From contig JBKECW010000057.1 of NCBI GenBank assembly GCA_047975005.1, forward strand, positions 1 to 64,000: a stretch of DNA of 64,000 nt, read 5' to 3'. This document shows positions 1 to 7,931 of the stretch, piece after piece. How positions within the stretch are numbered: the first letter of the stretch is position 1; every line of letters starts with the position of its first letter. The position numbers and the translations under genes were made by a program. A model generated the notes under the pieces. The model was not told the DNA's origin, did no database searches, and worked only from the letters and a program-made list of their open reading frames with translations. The DNA comes from JBKEAJ01 sp047975005 (GTDB lineage Bacteria > Bacteroidota > Bacteroidia > Bacteroidales > Prolixibacteraceae).

Positions 1-442
1 CACTGCAAGCATCCATGAATTACAATTCTACTTTTCAATCCGTTTATTCTCCCCTTGCAGTCCCCACACAAGCACAGCGTAATTATCTATATTACACTTT
101 TTAAATGCTAAAGCAGCCTATTTTCATTCTCGAATGGGGCAAAATAGCTTATACCGTTGTTAAATCAACTCTTACAGGAGTGACACGATTAAACTATTGA
201 GGTTGTTTTGGGTGTAAATCGAGCTTAAAAATTAAACCGAAATTAAACCTTATTAAACTTACGCGTTAAATGCGGTTTTAAAGTAACTGTTTATTATTAA
301 GGATTTTGTGTGTATTATAAGTAAGACGTATTTCATTCCCCCCTACTTTATTTTCATCAAAAATGCAATCATCCTATATATTTAACGGTGCAATCCGAGT
401 CATTTCAGAAATAAAATATCTTCATTTAAATCTGAATTTACA
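1..442. other. intergenic, no recognisable gene
   Basis: No convincing coding region. A short open stretch (3-104, + strand) could be the tail of a gene beginning left of the window, but it has no recognisable motif. The rest is AT-rich, with scattered TTAAAC-type words and an AAACCG...CGGTTT inverted pair around 233-286. A possible ORF at 363-551 has no family features and overlaps the promoter at 443-471, so I do not call it. Confidence 0.5.
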
Positions 443-471
443 TTGCTTTTTCGTCAATATCAGTAACTTTG
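443..471 (+). promoter_or_regulatory. Bacteroidota-type promoter for the GT4 glycosyltransferase
   Basis: TTG at 443-445, an 18-base spacer and TAACTTTG at 464-471 match the Bacteroidota primary-sigma consensus (TTG, about 19 bases, TAnnTTTG). Transcription would start near 477, about 85 bases before the ATG at 563. Confidence 0.6.
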
Positions 472-562
472 CAAAGGAAAAAATAGTGGTAAAAAAAATA
501 ATAATGGTTCTTGGCTGCTTGTCTGGAAAATCGGAGTATTCGAAGATCTAAAAAATAAACAC

Positions 563-1684
563 ATGAAAATAGGATATTACGCTCATAGTGCATTTTGTAA
601 TGCACGAGGACTAGGGAATTATAGCAGAACGTTGATAAACGCCATGCGCTCGCAACACCCCGACAATGAGTACACTCTTTTTACTCCGAACACAAATGAC
701 TACGAACTTTACGCAAATTATAGCGATCTCGAAATCGTTGATCCCGAAGGAATGCTGAGTATGCTAGACAACTTTTGGAAGAAACAAATCAGCCAACATA
801 TCGCCCACAACAAGATAGATATTTTCAATGGTCTTGCCAATGAGTTACCGACGTTGAGGGATAGTAAATGCAAGAGTATTGTTACAATCCACGATTTAGC
901 GTTTATGAAGGAAAAAGGAGGCAGTGGGGTTGTTGACAAGTTTCTCAATAGTAAAAAGATTAGCGAAGCCTGTGAAAATGCAGACCATATCATAGCCGTC
1001 AGCAATCAGACCAAAGAGGACTTAATAAACCTACTGAAAGTTCCGGCGCACAAAATTTCCGTAATCTATCAGGCGGTAACAACAATACACCGCAATGCCG
1101 AAGAAATGAATGTCTATGGTTCAAAAGTCAGGGAACTAGAACTCCCTAAAGAATATCTGCTATATGTGGGCTCTATCGAGCCACACAAGAACATCAAAGC
1201 TATACTAAGAGCTATAAAACAAACAGAGGAGAAACACCACCTAGTTATAGCTGGCAGAAAATCGGCACACACAAAGTCGATAATAGAACTAGCTGATAAT
1301 CTGAACATAACAAACCGCGTACACATTCTGCATGATTTAGACAACGAGAGTATTGTGGGCTTATACAAGAACTGCACGATGGTAATACTTCCTTCTTTTC
1401 ACGAAGGCTTCGGGCTACCGATTGTAGAGGCTCAATGCCACAATGCTCCTGTCATTACATCAGAAGGCGGATGTTTTGAGGAGGCTGGCGGAGATGCTGC
1501 CATATATATCAACCCTCATAATCCAGAACGATTAACAGAGGCAATAAATAGGCTATACTCTGACAGCGAGCTTCGCAGTGAGCTTGTAAGGAAAGGAGAA
1601 GAGAACATAAAGCGTTTTGACAGCAAAGCTCGTACAATACAGGTGTTCGACTTATATAAATCATTATTGCCTGCCAGCCAATAG
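563..1684 (+). CDS. glycosyltransferase family 4 (GT-B fold)
   Basis: A 373-residue GT-B glycosyltransferase that should move a sugar from an activated donor to a glycan or lipid acceptor at the cytoplasmic face of the membrane. The N-terminal half holds acceptor-domain features (GLGNYSR near residue 18, VTIHDLAF near 110). The C-terminal half has the donor domain, with LYVGSIEPHKN near 200 and the GT4 E-x7-E signature in FHEGFGLPIVEA near 280-290. Length fits the family. ATG follows an A-rich leader and a good promoter. It is monocistronic and convergent with the alcohol dehydrogenase. No other polysaccharide genes are beside it, so the substrate cannot be inferred; a mannosyltransferase-like role is possible. 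Confidence 0.9.
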   Translation: MKIGYYAHSAFCNARGLGNYSRTLINAMRSQHPDNEYTLFTPNTNDYELYANYSDLEIVDPEGMLSMLDNFWKKQISQHIAHNKIDIFNGLANELPTLRDSKCKSIVTIHDLAFMKEKGGSGVVDKFLNSKKISEACENADHIIAVSNQTKEDLINLLKVPAHKISVIYQAVTTIHRNAEEMNVYGSKVRELELPKEYLLYVGSIEPHKNIKAILRAIKQTEEKHHLVIAGRKSAHTKSIIELADNLNITNRVHILHDLDNESIVGLYKNCTMVILPSFHEGFGLPIVEAQCHNAPVITSEGGCFEEAGGDAAIYINPHNPERLTEAINRLYSDSELRSELVRKGEENIKRFDSKARTIQVFDLYKSLLPASQ

Positions 1685-1717
1685 GCTAAACCGTGCGACT
1701 GGCAGTTACTTTTTTTT
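1671..1717 (+). terminator. intrinsic terminator of the GT4 gene
   Basis: CTGCCAG (1671-1677) pairs with CTGGCAG (1699-1705), followed by TTAC and a run of eight T (1710-1717). The left arm lies inside the last codons of the glycosyltransferase gene. The stem is short with a 21-base loop, so this is a moderate call. Confidence 0.5.
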
Positions 1718-1741
1718 CTTTTGAGCGCTCTAGTCAAACAC

Positions 1742-2899
1742 TTACAATTGGCTTTCAAAGATTTTCTCTATATCCGCAATCGGGACTTGCATTCCGCCCA
1801 CCGATTCTTGCCCCCTACTCTCAAAGCGTTTTTTAATTTCTACAACTAAGGACTTGTTAAATCCGCACTTATGTAGCTTCGTCTCTATTCCTACGGAGTT
1901 AAAAAACTGTTCGGTCCTGTTTATCGCTTCTTCCATGTCGGCATCAGCATTTCCTGTATTAACACCCCACACACGGCTTGCATATTGCAACAACTTCTCT
2001 TGGCGTTGCTCCTTGTAAGTTCTTAATACTCCGGGCAAAACTATTGCTAGAGTTCTTGCATGAGCAAGCTCTTTCAAGGCCGTAATCTCATGTCCTATTT
2101 GATGAGTTGCCCAGTCGAAACGCACCCCTACTGCATTGTAGCCATTCAAGGCACATGTTGCAGCCCACATAAAGTTGGCATAAGAATCGTAAGATGGTTC
2201 GGCATCACTCATCAAAGTATCAGCCTCGTCAATCAAGGTCTGCAACAAACTCTCCGAATATCTATCTTGTATCGGGGAGTTTACGGGAACAGTCAGATAT
2301 TGCTCCATTACATGCACATAGGTATCTACGATACCATTAGCAATCTGCTCCTTTGGTAGTGAAAATAAGGTTTCGGGGTCAAGAATTGAGAATTTTGGGA
2401 ATACCAATGGAGAATTGAATGCAAATTTCTCGTTGGTTTGAGCATTAGAAATAACTGCACCGGAGTTCATTTCCGAGCCTGTGGCAGCAAGGGTCATAAC
2501 ATCACAAATCGGCACGGCTTTTTCAACTTTAGCACCCTTTCGGCAAATATCGTAAGCATCTTCGCCCTCGTAGTATGTTGCTGCTGCAATAAACTTGGTG
2601 CCGTCAAGCACCGAACCACCTCCAACTGATAATATTATATCAATATTCTCTTGTTTTACCACCTCAACAGCTTTCATCAGTGTATGATATTTAGGATTTG
2701 GTTCTATTCCGCCAAACTCTACACATTTATGATTTTTCAGAGCCTCTCGCACTTGCGTCATTACTCCATTTCTCAAAACAGAGCCCCCTCCGTAGGTAAT
2801 TAATATTTTCTTATCTGTCGATATTTCATTTCTCAATTTAGAGATTGTTTCTTTTCCGAATATTATTTTTACGGGGTTGTAAAAAACAAAATTATTCAT
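1742..2899 (-). CDS. iron-containing alcohol dehydrogenase (YqhD/BDH type)
   Basis: A 385-residue group III alcohol dehydrogenase, predicted cytosolic, reducing aldehydes to alcohols with NAD(P)H. The N-terminal NNFVFYNPVKIIFG is typical of the butanol dehydrogenase/YqhD branch. The nucleotide-binding GGGSVL loop is near residue 38, a second GGGSVLDGTK near 97, and the metal site lies in DWATHQIGHEITA near 263-275, which supplies the histidines. Full length. It is transcribed alone, head-to-head with engB. A role in fermentative redox balance or detoxification of short aldehydes fits the family; the exact substrate cannot be read. No exact TAnnTTTG element was found upstream. Confidence 0.92.
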   Translation of the reverse strand: MNNFVFYNPVKIIFGKETISKLRNEISTDKKILITYGGGSVLRNGVMTQVREALKNHKCVEFGGIEPNPKYHTLMKAVEVVKQENIDIILSVGGGSVLDGTKFIAAATYYEGEDAYDICRKGAKVEKAVPICDVMTLAATGSEMNSGAVISNAQTNEKFAFNSPLVFPKFSILDPETLFSLPKEQIANGIVDTYVHVMEQYLTVPVNSPIQDRYSESLLQTLIDEADTLMSDAEPSYDSYANFMWAATCALNGYNAVGVRFDWATHQIGHEITALKELAHARTLAIVLPGVLRTYKEQRQEKLLQYASRVWGVNTGNADADMEEAINRTEQFFNSVGIETKLHKCGFNKSLVVEIKKRFESRGQESVGGMQVPIADIEKIFESQL

Positions 2900-3032
2900 T
2901 GTTATAGCTTTTAATTATTAAAGCGTGAAATTACAAAATATATCCACATCGGCAAGGCATAATCGAGTAAAACAATACACCTCTCTTGAACATTTATAAG
3001 TGTAATTATTTCGACAATTGAGTATAAATATA

Positions 3033-3040
3033 TACTTTTG
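3033..3040 (+). promoter_or_regulatory. -7 element upstream of engB
   Basis: TACTTTTG matches TAnnTTTG and ends only four bases before the ATG at 3045. No clear TTG at the right spacing; TTTCG at 3009-3013 is the nearest candidate. If functional, the engB message would be leaderless or nearly so. Confidence 0.45.
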
Positions 3041-3044
3041 CAAA

Positions 3045-3644
3045 ATGGAAATACTCAGTGCCAACTTCATAATAAGCAACAGTGATATTTCAAAGTGTCC
3101 TGCACCTGACCGCCCAGAATTTGCGTTTATAGGAAGGTCTAACGTAGGTAAATCATCGCTTATAAATATGCTTACTAGCCGTAGTGACTTAGCAAAGACC
3201 TCATCCAGACCAGGCAAAACCCAGTTGATAAATCATTTTGGGATTAACGGCAATAAGTGGTACTTAGTGGACTTGCCCGGCTATGGTTTTGCTAAAGCTC
3301 CAAAAAACGAGCGAAAGAAGTGGGAGTTTTTCATAGAGAAATATATACTTACTCGTCAGAACCTATACAATCTATTTGTATTAATAGACTGCAGGCACGA
3401 GCCATTACCCATTGATTTAGAGTTTATTACCTGGCTAGGCGAAAGCCAAGTGCCTTTTTCTATAGTATTCACCAAGACAGATAAACTCTCAAAAACAGCA
3501 TGCAAGAAAAACATTGAAAATTATAAAAACAGGCTACTAGAAGATTGGGAAGAGTTGCCGTTGTGTTTTCAAACCACATCTTTAAAGAAAGAAGGTAAAA
3601 ATGAGATTTTAAGTTATATAGAATCAATAATAAAGACAAATTAA
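3045..3644 (+). CDS. engB: ribosome biogenesis GTPase EngB (YsxC/YihA)
   Basis: A 199-residue TRAFAC GTPase needed for late 50S subunit assembly. G1 is GRSNVGKS at residues 30-37, G3 is DLPG at 76-79, and G4 is TKTD near 135. The compact single-domain length matches EngB. I start at the ATG at 3045 because homologues begin a few residues before the conserved IxxPEFAFIGRSNVGKS block, and a TTG nine codons upstream at 3018 would sit before the putative promoter. It leads the forward run prs-rplY-pth, which fits a translation and nucleotide housekeeping cluster. Confidence 0.95.
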   Translation: MEILSANFIISNSDISKCPAPDRPEFAFIGRSNVGKSSLINMLTSRSDLAKTSSRPGKTQLINHFGINGNKWYLVDLPGYGFAKAPKNERKKWEFFIEKYILTRQNLYNLFVLIDCRHEPLPIDLEFITWLGESQVPFSIVFTKTDKLSKTACKKNIENYKNRLLEDWEELPLCFQTTSLKKEGKNEILSYIESIIKTN

Positions 3645-3683
3645 ACAGTATAAAGTTAACCCCTAAGGGGACATTTAAGTGTT

Positions 3684-4616
3684 ATGAGCAAAAAATCAAA
3701 CTTTAAGATTTTCAGTTGCAAATCCTCGTCGGATTTAGGACAACGTATTTGTAGCGAATTAGGAGTAAAGCCAGGTTTGGTATCATGTCCGGTATTTAGT
3801 GACGGCGAGATGGAGCCCTGCTACGAAGAAGCTATAAGAGGCTCGCATGTATACATAGTCCAGTCTACTCCTCCGCCTGCAGAAAATTTGCTAGAACTAT
3901 TGCTAATGATTGATGCAGCTCGTAGAGCATCTGCCAGCAAAGTTATAGCTGTTATGCCTTATTTTGGCTATGCTCGTCAAGACAGGAAAGATAAGCCACG
4001 AGTATCTATTGGCGCAAAACTAATGGCGAATCTGCTACAAAAGGCAGGTATTGACAGGCTTGTAACTATGGATTTACACGCAGACCAGATACAAGGATTT
4101 TTCGATGTTCCCGTCGATCATCTGTTTGCCTCTAGTGTTTTTGTTCCATTCATAAAGAACATGAATCTTGATAATCTAGTGATTGCATCTCCCGATGTCG
4201 GCGGAAGTAAAAGAGCTAACACCTATGCCAGCCTTCTTGATGCAGGCTTAGCACTCTGCCACAAAAAGAGAGATCGTCCAAATGTTGTGAGCGAAATGAC
4301 CGTTATTGGCGATGTGAAAGATAAGAACGTAATAATAATGGATGACCTTATTGACACTGCAGGCACAATAGCAATGGCAGCTAACCTACTAAAAGAAAAA
4401 GGAGCAAACAGCGTTAGGGCTTTTGCTGCACATGGATTGCTCTCGGGTCCGGCATACGAGCGCATACATGATTCGGCTCTTGAGGAAGTTTATTTTACAG
4501 ACTCTCTAAACTTCAAAACAACGGATAAAGTGAAATCTTTACCGATAGCTCCGGCATTAGCCGAAACTATCAACAGAATAAATCATAATAAATCTATTAG
4601 CTCAATGTTTTTCTAA
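3684..4616 (+). CDS. prs: ribose-phosphate pyrophosphokinase
   Basis: A 310-residue PRPP synthetase that makes 5-phosphoribosyl-1-diphosphate from ribose 5-phosphate and ATP, feeding purine, pyrimidine, NAD, histidine and tryptophan synthesis. Visible signatures are the RQDRKDKPR flexible loop near residue 95, the divalent-metal segment DLHADQIQGFF near 130, and the PRPP loop VIIMDDLIDTAGTI near 215. Length matches class I enzymes. It begins 39 bases after engB and ends about 100 bases before the L25 gene, which has its own promoter-like element. The product links functionally to pyrD/pyrK further along the window. Confidence 0.96.
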   Translation: MSKKSNFKIFSCKSSSDLGQRICSELGVKPGLVSCPVFSDGEMEPCYEEAIRGSHVYIVQSTPPPAENLLELLLMIDAARRASASKVIAVMPYFGYARQDRKDKPRVSIGAKLMANLLQKAGIDRLVTMDLHADQIQGFFDVPVDHLFASSVFVPFIKNMNLDNLVIASPDVGGSKRANTYASLLDAGLALCHKKRDRPNVVSEMTVIGDVKDKNVIIMDDLIDTAGTIAMAANLLKEKGANSVRAFAAHGLLSGPAYERIHDSALEEVYFTDSLNFKTTDKVKSLPIAPALAETINRINHNKSISSMFF

Positions 4617-4631
4617 TAGATTAGAAATTTG

Positions 4632-4639
4632 TATATTTG
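4632..4639 (+). promoter_or_regulatory. -7 element upstream of rplY
   Basis: TATATTTG matches TAnnTTTG, 76 bases before the ATG at 4715. No clean TTG partner was found. An in-frame ATG at 4658 lies downstream of it, but homology favours 4715. Confidence 0.4.
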
Positions 4640-4714
4640 CAGGCATTTTGATTATGCATGGGGCAACTCGAAAAGTTCGACAAGCCAAGTACCATAATTA
4701 AATTTAATATTTTA

Positions 4715-5317
4715 ATGAAAACATTTGAAATTAACGGAGACATTCGTAATTCCGTAGGAAAGAAAGAAACAAAAGCTCTGAGAGCTGAGGGAAAAGTGCC
4801 ATGTGTACTTTATGGTAAGAAAAAGGAGCCGGTTCACTTTAGTGTATCGGAGAAGAGTTTCAAAGAAATAATTTACACTCCCAATGTTTATATCTTAAGC
4901 ATCAGCATTGATGGTCAGGTTCATCAGGCGATACTTCAAGACACACAGTTCCATCCGGTAAATGACACATTAGTACACGCTGACTTTCTTGAGGTCTATG
5001 AGGACACTCCTGTAAGAGTATCTGTCCCTATCAAGGTAGAAGGCTATGCGAAAGGGATGCGTGCTGGAGGACGCTTAAAAGTAGAATTGAGAAAACTCAA
5101 AATCAAAGCTCTTCCAAAACACTTGCCAGACAACATAACAATCGACATCAACAACCTAGAGTTAGGTCAAAGTTATAAGGTTGGAGAACTTTCTGCAGAA
5201 AATGTAGAGTTCCTAAATCCCGCGTCCAACCCTGTTGTGAGTATTGCAATAACACGTGCCGCAAAAGCAGCAGCAGCAGAAGCTAAGAAAGACGGTGGAA
5301 GCGACAGCGCTAAATAA
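4715..5317 (+). CDS. rplY: 50S ribosomal protein L25 (Ctc type)
   Basis: A 200-residue long-form L25 that binds 5S rRNA in the large subunit. The N-terminal L25 domain begins MKTFEINGDIR and contains RAEGKVPCVLYGK; the C-terminal TL5/Ctc beta domain covers roughly residues 95-185, followed by an Ala/Lys-rich tail. An in-frame ATG at 4658 would add 19 residues (GQLEKFDKPS...) unlike any L25 start, so I use 4715. It sits directly ahead of pth, the classic rplY-pth pairing in bacteria, supporting a translation-linked operon. Confidence 0.95.
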   Translation: MKTFEINGDIRNSVGKKETKALRAEGKVPCVLYGKKKEPVHFSVSEKSFKEIIYTPNVYILSISIDGQVHQAILQDTQFHPVNDTLVHADFLEVYEDTPVRVSVPIKVEGYAKGMRAGGRLKVELRKLKIKALPKHLPDNITIDINNLELGQSYKVGELSAENVEFLNPASNPVVSIAITRAAKAAAAEAKKDGGSDSAK

Positions 5318-5344
5318 GATACTGACAAAATGTAGTCGATAAAC

Positions 5345-5920
5345 ATGAAGTATCTAATAGTAGGTCTGGGAAATATCGGCAACGAATACCAAAATACCAG
5401 ACACAACATAGGTTTTAATGCATTGGACGCTTTTGCAAAAGCGTCCAATGCTCATTTTGAGGGCTTGCGATACGGCAGCATTGCCGAAACATCCATAAAA
5501 GGCAGAAAGCTAATACTACTCAAACCAAACACCTACATGAACCTTAGTGGTAAGGCCGTAAGATATTGGATGCAAGAAGAAAAGATAAAACCTGAAAATC
5601 TTTTGATAATCACAGATGACCTTGCACTGCCATTTGAAAGTCTTAGACTTAAATCTAAAGGAGGACACGGCGGGCACAATGGTCTTACAAACATCATTGA
5701 GTGCTTAGGACATAGCAACTTTGCACGCCTGCGAGTGGGTATCGGCGACAACTTCTCAAGAGGTCGGCAAGTAGACTATGTATTAGGAGAGTGGACAGAT
5801 AAGGAGAAAGAAATTCTCCCCTTTATAATAAACAACACTTCTGATGCTATCAATAATTTTGTCAGCTTAAGTATTGACAGAGCTATGAACATAGTAAATA
5901 CAAAGAAAAAAGATGAGTAA
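5345..5920 (+). CDS. pth: peptidyl-tRNA hydrolase
   Basis: A 191-residue enzyme that frees tRNA from peptidyl-tRNA dropped by stalled ribosomes. Catalytic His20 is in TRHNIG, the substrate-gating PNTYMN starts at residue 61, and the catalytic aspartate lies in the TDDLALPF segment (91-92). GGHGGHNGL near 118 is the family signature. It lies 27 bases after rplY and its last 8 bases overlap the start of the S4-domain gene, implying translational coupling. Confidence 0.97.
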   Translation: MKYLIVGLGNIGNEYQNTRHNIGFNALDAFAKASNAHFEGLRYGSIAETSIKGRKLILLKPNTYMNLSGKAVRYWMQEEKIKPENLLIITDDLALPFESLRLKSKGGHGGHNGLTNIIECLGHSNFARLRVGIGDNFSRGRQVDYVLGEWTDKEKEILPFIINNTSDAINNFVSLSIDRAMNIVNTKKKDE

Positions 5921-6311
5921 CACTGCCAGAGTAGACAAGTGGCTGTGGGCGGTACGTATCTTCAAAACAAGAAGTTTAGCAACCGAGCAGATAAAAAAAG
6001 GACGTGTCATGCTCAACGGTGCATCAATAAAGCCATCACGCACTCTACAGGCAGGTGATACAGTACAAGTAAAGAAGCCCCCTATCACCTACTCTTTCAA
6101 GGTGCTTGATGTGGCAGACAAAAGAATGGGAGCAAAAGAGGTCCCCAATTTTTATAAAAACATAACACCTCAGGAAGAGCTAGATATTCTAGATGTACAG
6201 AAAATGGCAACGGGACATAGAGACAGGGGCACAGGCAGACCGACAAAGAAGGAAAGACGCGATATTGAAAAGTTTTTTCTTGACGATTATGCAGACGACG
6301 AAGACAATTAG
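5913..6311 (+). CDS. S4-domain RNA-binding protein, Hsp15/HslR-like
   Basis: A 132-residue protein with an N-terminal S4 domain (VDKWLWAVRIFKTRSLA at 6-22, then KGRVMLNG). This resembles Hsp15, which binds free 50S subunits carrying nascent peptidyl-tRNA and helps recycle them. The C-terminal half is charged and basic (GTGRPTKKERRDIEKF), as in Hsp15. It overlaps pth by 8 bases; that pairing is mechanistically coherent because both rescue aborted translation. Function is by homology only. Confidence 0.88.
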   Translation: MSNTARVDKWLWAVRIFKTRSLATEQIKKGRVMLNGASIKPSRTLQAGDTVQVKKPPITYSFKVLDVADKRMGAKEVPNFYKNITPQEELDILDVQKMATGHRDRGTGRPTKKERRDIEKFFLDDYADDEDN

Positions 6312-6448
6312 AATGATTTGCTAATAGTAAAACAGGCACACCTTCTATAATAACAAAAAAAAAAGACAATGCCTCACCCCCTAAGAGCTGCATAGTTCGG
6401 CGTTACGAAAAGATAAAGTTAGGATACAATATCAATAAATAAAATAGT

Positions 6449-7852
6449 ATGAGCAATAATGATTATAAGGTAGCTGATATTTCCTTAGCCGCTTTCGGAA
6501 GAAAGGAAATCGAGATAGCAGAAAAAGAAATGCCAGGATTGATGGCAATCAGAAACAAATATAGTGCAGAGAAGCCACTGAAAGGCGCACGCATTATGGG
6601 TTCTCTACACATGACCGTTCAAACGGCGGTGTTGATAGAAACACTTGTAGAACTCGGCGCAGAAGTAAGATGGGTAAGTTGTAATATCTTCTCCACCCAA
6701 GACCATGCTGCAGCTGCAATAGCTGTTTCGGGAGTACCTGTATTTGCATGGAAAGGCGAAACACTAGCCGAGTACTGGTGGTGTACAGAGAGAGCACTGG
6801 ACTTTGGCAACGGCAAAGGTCCAAATCTCATTGTTGACGACGGTGGAGACGCTACAATAATGATATTAAAAGGATATCAGGCAGAAGATAATCCGTCTAT
6901 TCTAGACGAGGCTGTAACAGCAGAAGACGAAGTAGAACTGAATAAAGCTCTAAAAAAATGCCTTGAGAAAAATAACACTCGCTGGCACAGAGTTGCTAAA
7001 GAAATAAAAGGCGTATCAGAAGAGACAACAACAGGTGTACATCGACTGTATCAGATGCTTGAGAATGGACAACTCCTCTTCCCGGCTATCAACGTCAATG
7101 ACTCTGTAACAAAGTCTAAGTTTGACAATCTATATGGGTGTCGCGAGTCATTGGCAGACGGAATAAAGAGAGCGACCGATGTTATGATTGCCGGAAAAGT
7201 TGCTGTCGTTTGTGGCTATGGAGATGTTGGTAAAGGTTGTGCCCATTCACTACGCACTTATGGCGCAAGGGTCATTGTAACAGAGATAGACCCGATCTGT
7301 GCATTACAGGCTGCAATGGAGGGCTTCGAGGTTAAGACTGTCGAAGATAGTCTTTCCGAAGGAAATATCTATGTAACCACTACAGGCAACAAAGATATTA
7401 TTACCCTCGACCACATGAGAAAGATGAAAGACCAAGCTATTGTTTGTAATATTGGACATTTCGACAATGAAATACAGGTTTATGACCTAATGAGTGACAG
7501 TTCGATAACAAGGACTAATATAAAACCGCAAGTTGACAAGTTTACATTTTCAGATGGACATTCAATATTTTTACTTGCTGAGGGTCGCCTTGTAAACTTA
7601 GGTTGTGCTACAGGCCATCCGTCTTTTGTGATGAGCAATTCATTCTCCAATCAAACTCTTGCGCAGATAGAACTCTGGAAGAACGATTATGAAACGGGGG
7701 TTTATATGCTCCCTAAACATCTTGACGAGGAAGTTGCTCGTTTACACTTAGAGCAAATCGGCGTAAAACTCACAAAATTATCTAAAGAACAAGCCGACTA
7801 TATCGGCGTGAAAGTTGATGGTCCTTTCAAGCCTGAACATTATAGATATTAG
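6449..7852 (+). CDS. ahcY: adenosylhomocysteinase
   Basis: A 467-residue NAD-dependent S-adenosylhomocysteine hydrolase, splitting SAH into adenosine and homocysteine in the methyl cycle. Visible features are GSLHMTVQTAVLIETL near residue 51, the NAD-binding GYGDVGKGCA near 257, and the C-terminal QADYIGVKVDGPFKPEHYRY, whose lysine and tyrosine reach the neighbouring subunit's NAD site. Length fits the bacterial form. It lies 137 bases after the S4 gene and ends just before a strong two-way terminator. Adenosine released here could be used by the adenosine deaminase at 55961. Confidence 0.97.
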   Translation: MSNNDYKVADISLAAFGRKEIEIAEKEMPGLMAIRNKYSAEKPLKGARIMGSLHMTVQTAVLIETLVELGAEVRWVSCNIFSTQDHAAAAIAVSGVPVFAWKGETLAEYWWCTERALDFGNGKGPNLIVDDGGDATIMILKGYQAEDNPSILDEAVTAEDEVELNKALKKCLEKNNTRWHRVAKEIKGVSEETTTGVHRLYQMLENGQLLFPAINVNDSVTKSKFDNLYGCRESLADGIKRATDVMIAGKVAVVCGYGDVGKGCAHSLRTYGARVIVTEIDPICALQAAMEGFEVKTVEDSLSEGNIYVTTTGNKDIITLDHMRKMKDQAIVCNIGHFDNEIQVYDLMSDSSITRTNIKPQVDKFTFSDGHSIFLLAEGRLVNLGCATGHPSFVMSNSFSNQTLAQIELWKNDYETGVYMLPKHLDEEVARLHLEQIGVKLTKLSKEQADYIGVKVDGPFKPEHYRY

Positions 7853-7864
7853 TAGAGCCCTAAA

Positions 7865-7901
7865 AAAATGAGCTTACAATATAAAATTGTAAGCTCATTT
7901 T
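7865..7901. terminator. bidirectional intrinsic terminator, ahcY / response regulator
   Basis: A perfect 16-bp inverted repeat (7865-7880 and 7886-7901) with a 5-base loop, flanked by A-rich and T-rich arms so that it can end transcription both ways. It lies between the convergent ahcY and the sigma-54 regulator. Confidence 0.9.
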
Positions 7902-7931
7902 ATAAACAAGCAAAGAGCAACAGCTCAATAC

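Noticed and set aside
363..551. 62-codon ORF upstream of the GT4 gene
   Set aside because: It spans the consensus promoter at 443-471, has no family features and a poor composition.
4658..4714. Upstream in-frame start for L25
   Set aside because: The extra 19 residues are unlike the family, whereas MKTFEI at 4715 is the usual start.
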